From: CAIKZZ01 sp035524595
Lineage (GTDB): Bacteria > Pseudomonadota > Gammaproteobacteria > Steroidobacterales > Steroidobacteraceae
NCBI GenBank assembly: GCA_035524595.1
Contig: DATKOP010000020.1
Span: 75,315 to 139,314, forward strand
Length of the DNA: 64,000 nucleotides
Reading direction: 5' to 3'
Shown here: piece by piece, positions 8,468 through 16,000 of the stretch
Layout: every line of letters starts with the position of its first letter
Position numbering within the stretch: the stretch's first letter is position 1
The notes under the pieces: generated by a model
Told to the model about the DNA's origin: nothing
What the model saw: the letters and a program-made list of their open reading frames with translations, nothing else
Database searches by the model: none
Position numbers and translations under genes: made by a program

Positions 8468-9376
8468 TCAGTCGAGGCCGATCTCGGTCGTGAACACGAC
8501 CCGTGCCGCGCCGCTGATGTGGATCCGGGTCGGCTCGCCGTCGCTGACCTCGACCTCGACGTCGACCTCGCCGGGACGCTCCATGCTGCGGCCCTGGTAG
8601 CCGCGAAAGCGCGCCCGGCCGGCGGCCACCGGCAGCAGGCCGTTGACCACGAGGTAGGCGCCCAGCATGCCGTGGGCGTTGCCGCTGACCGGGTCCTCGG
8701 CGATGCCCAGCACCGGCGAGAACAGCCGCGACTCGGTGGTGCCCGGGCCGCGCGCGTCGCGCACGAACAGGAAGTAGCCGTCGGCGCCGACGTGCGGCGT
8801 CATGCGCTTCAGCTCCTCGAGGTTCGGCTGCAGCGAGGCGAGCAGTTCCGCCGAGCGCAGGCCGATCATGAGGCGCGTGCTGGTGCGCTTGGTGACGACC
8901 ACCGGGCACTTCGGGTCGAGCGCCGCGGTGTCGATGCCGAAGACGTCGAGCAGCCGCGCGCGGGTGTCGGCGCCGATCGCCGGCTGGAACTCGGGCGCGG
9001 GCAGCGCCACCGAGACGCGCGGCTGGGCGGCGGAGCCGGAGACCTCGACGTCGTAGATGCCGGTGCGCGACTTCTGGCGCAGCTTGCCGACCTTGCCCTG
9101 GCCGGCGGCGAGGCGCGCCACGTGCGCCGCGACGCTCGCGTGGCCGACGAAGCCGGCCTCGCGGGTCGGCGTGAAGAAGCGCAGCTTGATGTCGTGGTCC
9201 GGGCCGTCCGGCGGCAGCACGAAGGCGGAGTCCGAGTTGTTGAGCTCGCGCGCCAGCGCCTGCATCTCGGCCTCGCTCAGCCGCTCGGCGCCGAGCACGA
9301 CCCCGGCCGGGTTGCCGGCGAACAGCTCGGTCGTGAAGACGTCGACCTGGAACACGCTGACCGTGCGCTTGGCCAT
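8468..9376 (-). CDS. PhzF-family epimerase/isomerase
   Basis: Cytoplasmic diaminopimelate-epimerase-fold protein of 302 residues. It opens with SVFQVDVFTTELFAGNPAGVVL, the PhzF signature, followed by LNNSDSAFVL with the acidic/Asn active-site region, LRFFTPTREAGFVGHAS and, in the second half, EDPVSGNAHGMLGAYL, the anion-binding glycine-rich loop. Family members act in phenazine synthesis or as uncharacterised isomerases; no other phenazine gene is present, so no pathway is assigned. ATG 9376 has a GAGG about 11 bases upstream and yields MAKRTVSVFQ; an in-frame start at 9409 would add an unneeded 11 residues. Confidence 0.9.
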   Translation of the reverse strand: MAKRTVSVFQVDVFTTELFAGNPAGVVLGAERLSEAEMQALARELNNSDSAFVLPPDGPDHDIKLRFFTPTREAGFVGHASVAAHVARLAAGQGKVGKLRQKSRTGIYDVEVSGSAAQPRVSVALPAPEFQPAIGADTRARLLDVFGIDTAALDPKCPVVVTKRTSTRLMIGLRSAELLASLQPNLEELKRMTPHVGADGYFLFVRDARGPGTTESRLFSPVLGIAEDPVSGNAHGMLGAYLVVNGLLPVAAGRARFRGYQGRSMERPGEVDVEVEVSDGEPTRIHISGAARVVFTTEIGLD

Positions 9377-9471
9377 GGGGCGGTAGACCTCAGACTCCGA
9401 AGCGCGCAATTCTATCAGCCCGGGCCCGCCGCCGGTGCACCGCGCCGGGGATTGCCCGGCGGGTGCGGCGG

Positions 9472-10101
9472 ATGACCCTCGCGGACGCCTGGGGCGCGGT
9501 GGCGACCGTCTGGGCGGGCACCTCGCCGCTCGAGGCGGTCGCGGCCGTGCTCGGCGTCCTCTACGTCGTGCTCGTGATCGGCCAGCGCCGCAGCGCCTGG
9601 CTGGCGGCGTTCGCCAGCACCGCCCTCTACCTCGTGGTCTTCTACCGCGCGCGCCTCTACATGCAGGCGGCGCTGCAGGTGTACTACCTGATCGTGGCCG
9701 GCTACGGCTGGCACGCCTGGCGCCGGCGCGCCGACGGCGGCGCGCTGCCGGTGTCGCACGCCTCGCTCGGCGTGCAGGCGGCCGGGCTCGCCGCGAGCGC
9801 GCTCGCGAGCGCGGCGAGCGCCGCCTGGCTCGCGCGCGAGACCGGCTCCTCCGAGCCGCTGCTCGACTCGCTGACCACCTGGGCGAGCGTGTTCACGACC
9901 TGGCTCGTCGCCCGCAAGAAGATCGAGAACTGGCCCTGGTGGCTGGTCATCGACGCGCTGATCGTGCTCTTGTGCTGGCGCGGGCGCCTGTATGCCTCCA
10001 TGATCCTGTACGGGCTCTACCTCGGGCTCGTCCTCGTCGGCTGGCGGAGCTGGTACCTCGACATGCAGCGGCAGACGCGCGCGCCCGGGGGCGCGGCATG
10101 A
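9472..10101 (+). CDS. pnuC: PnuC-family vitamin transporter
   Basis: Integral membrane protein of 209 residues with about seven hydrophobic segments, matching the PnuC facilitators for nicotinamide riboside (the PnuT subgroup carries thiamine). Family features are the early AAVLGVLYVVLVIGQRRSAW, the Trp/Tyr-rich LQVYYLIVAGYGWHAW, and the later WPWWLVIDALIVLL then YGLYLGLVLVGWRSW. These facilitators need a cytoplasmic kinase to trap the substrate, and the next gene, overlapping by 4 bases (ATGA), encodes one. ATG 9472 and an in-frame GTG at 9463 are both possible starts. No riboswitch fits in the short upstream gap. Confidence 0.85.
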   Translation: MTLADAWGAVATVWAGTSPLEAVAAVLGVLYVVLVIGQRRSAWLAAFASTALYLVVFYRARLYMQAALQVYYLIVAGYGWHAWRRRADGGALPVSHASLGVQAAGLAASALASAASAAWLARETGSSEPLLDSLTTWASVFTTWLVARKKIENWPWWLVIDALIVLLCWRGRLYASMILYGLYLGLVLVGWRSWYLDMQRQTRAPGGAA

Positions 10102-10967
10102 CGGCGCTCTCGGACGCCGAGCTCGAGTCGGCGCTCGGCGGCTTCGCCGCCGGGCGGGCGGCGCTCGCCGCCGGCGTCACGCTCGAGCCGCTCGCCGGCG
10201 GCGGCTCGAACCGCAGCGTGCGCGTCCGGTCGGCGGCCGGCGACTGGGTCGTGCGCCTCGCCGGCGCCGAGGACGCGGCCTTCGGCATCAACCGCGTCGC
10301 GGAGCGGCAGGTGCACGCGGCGGCCGCGCGCGCCGGCTTCGCGCCGCCGCTGGTGCACGCCGAGCCCGAGCGCGGCCTCCTGATCAGCGAGTACCTGGCC
10401 GGCCGGCCGCTGTCGCGCGCCGAGCTGCGCAGCGCCGACGGCCTGCGCCGGCTCGGCGCCCGGCTCGGGCAGCTGCACGCGCTGCCGCCGCCGCGCGGCG
10501 TGCGCCGCCTCGACGTGCACGAGGTGCTCGCGCACTACCTCGAGCTGCCCGACGTGCCGCCGGGGCCGATGCCGCGCGACGAGCTCGCCGCGCGCCTGCG
10601 CTGGTCGCTCGCCAGCTACCGCGGCAGCGCGGTCGCGTTCTGCCACAACGACCTGCACTGGCGCAACGTGATCGCCGCCGACCAGCTCTTCTTCGTCGAC
10701 TGGGAGTACGGCGGCGTCGGCGATCCGCTGTTCGAGCTCGCCGCGGTGATCGGCTACCACGACCTCGAGGCGCCGGAGCGCGAGGCGCTGCTCGCCGCGC
10801 ACGGCGGTGGCTTCAAGCCGGCCGAGGTCGAGCAGATGTGCCGGGTGTTCGATTGCCTGCACGCGCTCTGGCTCGACGCCGCGCGCGGCTGGGACGCGCT
10901 CGAGCCCGAGCGGCGCGAGGCGCTGCTCGCGCGGCTCGCGATCGACCCGGCGACGCGCGGCGACTAG
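10098..10967 (+). CDS. APH/choline-kinase-fold phosphotransferase
   Basis: Small-molecule kinase of 289 residues. The catalytic loop is HNDLHWRN (about residues 184-191) and the metal-binding motif is FFVDWEYGGVGDPLFELA (from about residue 197); the N-lobe has GGGSNRSVRV and VVRLAG. This pattern is closest to choline/ethanolamine and thiamine kinases of the APH superfamily rather than to antibiotic phosphotransferases. Its start overlaps the PnuC-type transporter stop (ATGA), which suggests that it phosphorylates the imported vitamin (thiamine or nicotinamide riboside). That link is inference from coupling only. Confidence 0.8.
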   Translation: MTALSDAELESALGGFAAGRAALAAGVTLEPLAGGGSNRSVRVRSAAGDWVVRLAGAEDAAFGINRVAERQVHAAAARAGFAPPLVHAEPERGLLISEYLAGRPLSRAELRSADGLRRLGARLGQLHALPPPRGVRRLDVHEVLAHYLELPDVPPGPMPRDELAARLRWSLASYRGSAVAFCHNDLHWRNVIAADQLFFVDWEYGGVGDPLFELAAVIGYHDLEAPEREALLAAHGGGFKPAEVEQMCRVFDCLHALWLDAARGWDALEPERREALLARLAIDPATRGD

Positions 10968-11081
10968 CGCGCGCGGCACGCCGGGCGGGCGGCGCCACGG
11001 CGCCGGCGGCATAAAAATAGAGTTGCGCGGCGCCCTGCTGCGCTGCAAGATCCGCGCCGGCCGACGCTGACGGAGTATCGA

Positions 11082-11399
11082 ATGGCTGAGCTCGTGATCG
11101 TGGACCGCGATGGCAAGGAACATCGGGTGGAGGGGCGCGTCGGCGTCTCGGTCATGGAGACCCTGCGGGAACTGGACTACGGGGTCGCGGCGATCTGCGG
11201 CGGCATGTGCTCGTGCGCGACCTGCCACGTGTGGGTGGACGAGGCCTGGGCGGCGCGGCTGCCGCCGCGCCAGGGCGACGAGCAGGAGCTCTTGCAGGAG
11301 CTGACGAGCTTCCGGCCGGCGAGTTCGCGGCTGTCGTGCCAGCTGCCGTTCAGCGAGGCGCTCGCCGGGCTCAAGGTGGCGATCGCCCCGGACGAGTGA
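11082..11399 (+). CDS. 2Fe-2S ferredoxin
   Basis: Electron carrier of 105 residues, adrenodoxin/putidaredoxin type. The cluster ligands are visible as CGGMCSCATC (Cys-x5-Cys-x2-Cys, about residues 39-48) with the fourth cysteine in SRLSCQLPF near residue 86. Such ferredoxins serve monooxygenases, P450s or Fe-S assembly; no partner is encoded nearby. A GGAG lies about 8 bases before the ATG. The upstream gap holds an AT-rich patch (about 11011-11023) that stands out from the G+C background and may be its promoter. Confidence 0.92.
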   Translation: MAELVIVDRDGKEHRVEGRVGVSVMETLRELDYGVAAICGGMCSCATCHVWVDEAWAARLPPRQGDEQELLQELTSFRPASSRLSCQLPFSEALAGLKVAIAPDE

Positions 11400-11427
11400 G
11401 CCGGGCCGGCCGGCCGCCCGTCACGCC

Positions 11428-11442
11428 TGACGGTTTCCGTCA
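11428..11442. promoter_or_regulatory. Inverted repeat, possible TetR operator
   Basis: TGACGG-TTT-CCGTCA is a perfect 6-bp-arm palindrome 38 bases before the TetR gene start. A TTGACT at 11446-11451 with a weak GATGCT 17 bases later could be the promoter, giving a nearly leaderless mRNA. Autoregulation is an inference. Confidence 0.45.
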
Positions 11443-11480
11443 CCTTTGACTTTTTTCGCGGCGGCACCGATGCTCGCGGC

Positions 11481-12116
11481 ATGGGCAGCGAGCCGCACCG
11501 CCACCCGCGCGCGCCGGAGCCTGCCGGCTGGCAGGCCCAGAAGAGCGCCGCCACCCGCCACCGGATCGTCGAGGCGACGATCCGCTGCTTCGTCGACTTA
11601 GGCTACGCCGGCACCACCACGACCGCGATCGCGGCGCGCGCCGGACTCTCCCGCGGCGCGATGCTGCACCACTTCCCGTCCAAGGCCGAGGTGGTGCGGG
11701 CCGCGGTCGAGCACCTGCACGGCAGGCGGCTCAAGGCCTTCCGCAAGTCGCTGCAGCGGGTGGTGCCGGCCGACGGCGACCGCGTGCGCCAGGCGCTCGA
11801 GGCCTACTGGGCCCACGTCCGCCATCCGATGTTCGTCGCCTTCCTCGAGCTTGCGGTGGCCGCCCGCACCGACCGCGAGCTGGCCGCGATCCTCGTGCCG
11901 GCGCAGCAGGCGTTCGAGAGCGAATGGCGCCACACGGCGCGCGAGGTGTTCCCGGAGTGGCTCGGCAACGAGGAGCGCTTCGAGCTCGCGCTCGACCTGT
12001 CGCGCTACGTGCTCGAGGGCCTCGCCGCCGAGCTCGGCACCGGGCGCGCGCCGGCCCGCGAGCGGCGCCTGCTCGGCCACCTCGAGCGCACGCTGCGCGA
12101 GCTGGTCGGCGGCTGA
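11481..12116 (+). CDS. TetR-family transcriptional regulator
   Basis: DNA-binding repressor of 211 residues. The N-terminal helix-turn-helix is typical: RHRIVEATIRCFVDLGYAGTTTTAIAARAGLSRGAMLHHFPSKAEVV (about residues 26-72). The C-terminal ligand domain is helical and has no assigned ligand. ATG 11481 sits at the end of a short upstream gap carrying a palindrome (11428-11442), and no clear ribosome binding site precedes it. It lies between a ferredoxin gene and the convergent gpmA; its targets are unknown. Confidence 0.88.
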   Translation: MGSEPHRHPRAPEPAGWQAQKSAATRHRIVEATIRCFVDLGYAGTTTTAIAARAGLSRGAMLHHFPSKAEVVRAAVEHLHGRRLKAFRKSLQRVVPADGDRVRQALEAYWAHVRHPMFVAFLELAVAARTDRELAAILVPAQQAFESEWRHTAREVFPEWLGNEERFELALDLSRYVLEGLAAELGTGRAPARERRLLGHLERTLRELVGG

Positions 12117-12137
12117 GCGCCGGCGGACGCCGCGGCG

Positions 12138-12896
12138 CTACTTCTTCTCGCCCTGGCGCCGCACCGCCTCGGCGGCCGCGGCGACCGCGGCCGGGTCGCC
12201 GAGGAAGCGCCGGCCGCGCGAGCGCAGCGCGGCGTCGAGGTCGTAGAGGATCGGCACGCCGGTCGGGATGTTGAACTCGACGATCTCGGCCTCGCTCATG
12301 CCGTCGAGCATCTTCACCAGCGCGCGCAGGCTGTTGCCGTGCGCCACCACCAGCACGTGGCGGCCGGCCCGCAGCGGCGGGGCGATGCGCTCGTTCCAGT
12401 ACGGCAGCACGCGCGCCAGCGTGTCCTTCAGCGATTCGGTGGCCGGCAGCTCGGCCGGCGCGAGCCCGGCGTAGCGCGGGTCGAAGCGCGGGTGGCGCCG
12501 GTCGTCGAGCGGCAGCGGCGGTGGCGGCACGTCGTAGCTGCGGCGCCAGATCTTGACCTGCTCGGCGCCGTGCAGCGCGGTCGTCTGCGCCTTGTCGAGC
12601 CCCTGCAGCGCGCCGTAGTGGCGCTCGTTGAGGCGCCAGCTGCGCTCCACCGGCAGCCACATGCGGTCCATCGTGTCGAGCGCGATCCAGAGCGTGCGGA
12701 TCGCGCGCTTCAGCACCGAGGTGCAGGCGAGGTCGAAGGCGATTCCCTCGGCCGCCAGCAGCCGCCCGGCCTCGGCGGCCTCGGCGCGGCCCTGCTCGGT
12801 CAGGTCGACGTCGGTCCAGCCGGTGAACAGGTTCTCGAGGTTCCAGGTGCTCTGGCCGTGGCGCAACAGCGCGAGCGTGCCGGCGGATTCGGTCAC
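12138..12896 (-). CDS. gpmA: 2,3-bisphosphoglycerate-dependent phosphoglycerate mutase
   Basis: Interconverts 3- and 2-phosphoglycerate in glycolysis and gluconeogenesis. The 252-residue protein has the phosphohistidine motif LLRHGQSTWN at residues 9-18, NLFTGWTDVDLTEQG, the ERHYGALQGLDK active-site stretch, and the second histidine in VVAHGNSLRALVK (about residue 186). The start is a GTG at 12896 with GGAG about 10 bases upstream. A promoter-like pair lies just before it. Length is slightly above the usual 230-250 because of an Ala-rich C-terminal tail. Confidence 0.96.
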   Translation of the reverse strand: MTESAGTLALLRHGQSTWNLENLFTGWTDVDLTEQGRAEAAEAGRLLAAEGIAFDLACTSVLKRAIRTLWIALDTMDRMWLPVERSWRLNERHYGALQGLDKAQTTALHGAEQVKIWRRSYDVPPPPLPLDDRRHPRFDPRYAGLAPAELPATESLKDTLARVLPYWNERIAPPLRAGRHVLVVAHGNSLRALVKMLDGMSEAEIVEFNIPTGVPILYDLDAALRSRGRRFLGDPAAVAAAAEAVRRQGEKK

Positions 12897-12933
12897 AGGC
12901 GTCTCCCGGGTCGAGGGCAGGCGGCAGCGCGCG

Positions 12934-12962
12934 AGGCTAGCGGCTCGCCCGGCGGGGGTAAA
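12934..12962 (-). promoter_or_regulatory. Predicted sigma-70 promoter for gpmA
   Basis: Read on the minus strand: TTTACC (12962-12957), a 17-base spacer, then TAGCCT (12939-12934). This would put transcription start about 30 bases before the GTG. Confidence 0.5.
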
Positions 12963-13026
12963 GTCCGCACTTGCCGCCGGCCGCCGGCCGGCGGTGCGCG
13001 GGCGGCGCGCCGCCCGGTGGCCGCGC

Positions 13027-16000
13027 TCACTCGCCGGCCAGGCGCCTGAGCGACTGCAGCGCGACCGACAGCGTCGCGAAGTCCACCGACGCGGCGGCCG
13101 CGATGTCGGCGAAGATGCGCCTCAGGTGCTCGACCGGGCCGCGGCGCGCGGCCAGCCACGCATCCGCCGCCCGCACCGGGTCGCCGCGCCGGCCGCGCGC
13201 CAGCACCGCCTCGGTCAGCGCGCGGTGCAGCCGGTACAGGTCCTCGCGCAGCGAGCCGCGCGCCACCGACTGCCAGTGCCCGGACACCGCGAGCGCATCG
13301 ATCTGCAGCCTGAGCCCGTCGAGGTCGAGCGCGGTGCCGAGGTGCAGGTGCATGCGGGCGACCGTCTCGAGCGGGGCGCGCCGGCGGTTGGCGAGGTCGA
13401 CGATGTAGAGGCCCGACTGCAGCAGCTCGAGCGTCGCGATCCGGGTGGCGAGCGCCGCCGGCACGCCGGCGCGGATGCCCTCGGCGCGCATCGCCTCGAT
13501 CCGCGCCCCGAGCCGCCCGGTGACCAGCTTCGGCGCGGCGGCGACCAGGCGCGCGAGGCCGGGCCGCAGCTGCGCGACCGCCGGCTCCACCTCGAGCGAG
13601 CGGCCGCGGTGCGCGAGCACCCAGTAGGTCGCGTGCCGGAGCGCCCGCGCGGTCGCGAAGTGCATCTCGTACTGCACCGCCGCCGGCACGCGGTTGTCGA
13701 GCGCCTCGATCTCCGCCCACAGCTCGCGCATTGCGGTGCTCTCGCGGGCGATCGCGTAGGCGCGCGTGATCGCCGACAGCGACGCGCCGCTGTCCTCGGC
13801 GACCCGGATCGCGAACACCGGCCCCATGCGGTTGACGAGGCTGTTGGTGGTCGCGGTGGCGATGATCTCGCGGCGCAGCGGGTGCGCGCCGAGCAGCCCC
13901 GCGTAGCCGTCGATGATCGGCGCCGGGAAGTAGCGCTCGAGCTCGTTCGACAGGTACGGGTCTTCCGGCAGGTCGGACTCGATGATCTGGTGGTAGAGCC
14001 AGATCTTCGAGTACGACAGCAGGATCGCGAGCTCCGGGCGCGTCAGGCCCTTGCCCTGCTGCTGGCGGTCCTGCAGCGTCGCCTCGTCGGGCAGGAACTC
14101 GAGCGCCCGGTCGAGGTCGCCGCTGCGCTCGAGGAAGCGGATCGCGTGGCCGAGCTCGTTGGCGCGCTCGACGGCGCGCGTCTCGAGCGTGCTGATCGCC
14201 TGGCCCTGCAGGTAGTTGTTGCGCAGCACGAGCGCGGCGACGTCCGGCGTCATGCGCGCCAGCAGCCGGTTGCGGGCCGCGCGCCTGAGGCCGCGGCGCT
14301 GCTCGGCGAGCGTCAGCAGGATCTTGATGTTGACCTCGAGGTCGGAGCAGTTGACGCCGCCGGAGTTGTCGATGAAGTCGGTGTTGAGGCGCCCGCCGTG
14401 GAGTGCGTACTCGACCCGCCCGAGCTGCGACAGCCCGAGGTTGCCGCCCTCGCCGACGACCTTGCAGCGCAGCTCGCGGCCGTCCACCCGCAGCGCGTCG
14501 TTGGCGCGGTCGCCGACCTGGGCGTGCGTCTCGCTGCTCGCCTTGACGTAGGTGCCGATGCCGCCGTTCCACAGGAGGTCGACGTCGAGCTTCAGGATCG
14601 CCTTGATGACCTCGTTGGGCGGCAGCGCCTCGGCGCTGATGCCGAGCAGCGCGCGCGCCTCGCGCGGCAGCCGGATCGACTTCTCGCTGCGGGCCCAGAC
14701 GCCGCCGCCGGCCGACAGCAGCCGCGCGTCGTAGTCGGCCCAGCTCGAGCGCGGCAGGTCGAAGAGGCGCTGCCGCTCCTTGAACGAGCGCGCCGCGTTC
14801 GGCGCCGGGTCGATGAAGATGTGCTGGTGGTTGAAGGCGGCGACCAGGCGGGCGTGCGGCGAGCGCAGCAGGCCGTTGCCGAACACGTCGCCGGACATGT
14901 CACCGACGCCGGCGACCGTGAACTCCTGCCGGTCGGCGTCGAGGCCGAGCTCGCGGAAGTGGCGCTTGACGCACTCCCAGCCGCCGCGGGCGGTGATCGC
15001 GATCTTCTTGTGGTCGTAGCCGGCGGAGCCGCCGGAGGCGAAGGCGTCGCCGAGCCAGAAGCCGTACTCGGCCGAGATGCCGTTGGCGACGTCGGAGAAG
15101 GTCGCGGTGCCCTTGTCGGCCGCGACCACGAGGTAGGTGTCGTCGCGGTCGCGGCGCACGGTGGCCGGCGGCGGCACCACCCGGCCGTCGACGATGTTGT
15201 CGGTCAGGTCGAGGAGGCCGCGCACGAAGTCCTGGTAGCAGCGCACCACCTCGCGCGCCTGCTCGTCGCGGGCCGCGGGCAGGCGCCGGCACACGAAGCC
15301 GCCCTTGGCGCCGACCGGCACGATCACCGTGTTCTTGACGTTCTGCGCCTTCATCAGGCCGAGGACCTCGGTGCGGAAGTCCTCGTAGCGGTCCGACCAG
15401 CGCAGGCCGCCGCGCGCGACGCGGCCCTTCCTGAGGTGCACGCCCTCGGCGTACGGGGCGTGCACCCAGATCTCGAACATCGGCCGCGGCTCGGGCAGGC
15501 CCGGCACCTTGGACGGGTCGAGCTTGATCGACAGGTAGGGCTTGGGGCCTTCGCCCTCGCGCGCCGTCTGGAAGTAGTTGGTGCGCAGCGTCGCATCGAT
15601 CGCGGCGCGGAACGCCCTGAGGATGCGGTCCTCGTCGAGGCGCGCGACGCGCTCGAGGTCGGCGTCGATGCCGCGCTTGAGCCGCGCCAGCTGCGCGTCG
15701 CGCCGGGCGGCGGGCAGCGCCGGGTCGAAGGCGGTCACGAACAGCCGCGCCAGGCGCTCGGCGGTGCGTGCGTTGGTCGCGAGCACGCTCTCCATGTACG
15801 GCTGGCTGAACGGGATGCCGGTCTGCAGCAGCCAGCGGCTGTAGGCGCGCAGCACCATCGTCTCGCGCCAGCTGAGCCGCGCCGCGAGCACCAGCCGGTT
15901 GAAGCCGTCGTTCTCGGCGCGGCCCTGCCACAGCGCCTCGATCGCGGCGGTCAGGCGCGGGCCGTCGGCGCCGAGGTCGAGCCCGGGGCCGTGGCGGTGC

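Noticed and set aside
9377..9471. A TPP riboswitch upstream of the PnuC-type gene
   Set aside because: The gap is under 100 bases and shows none of the conserved THI-box sequence.
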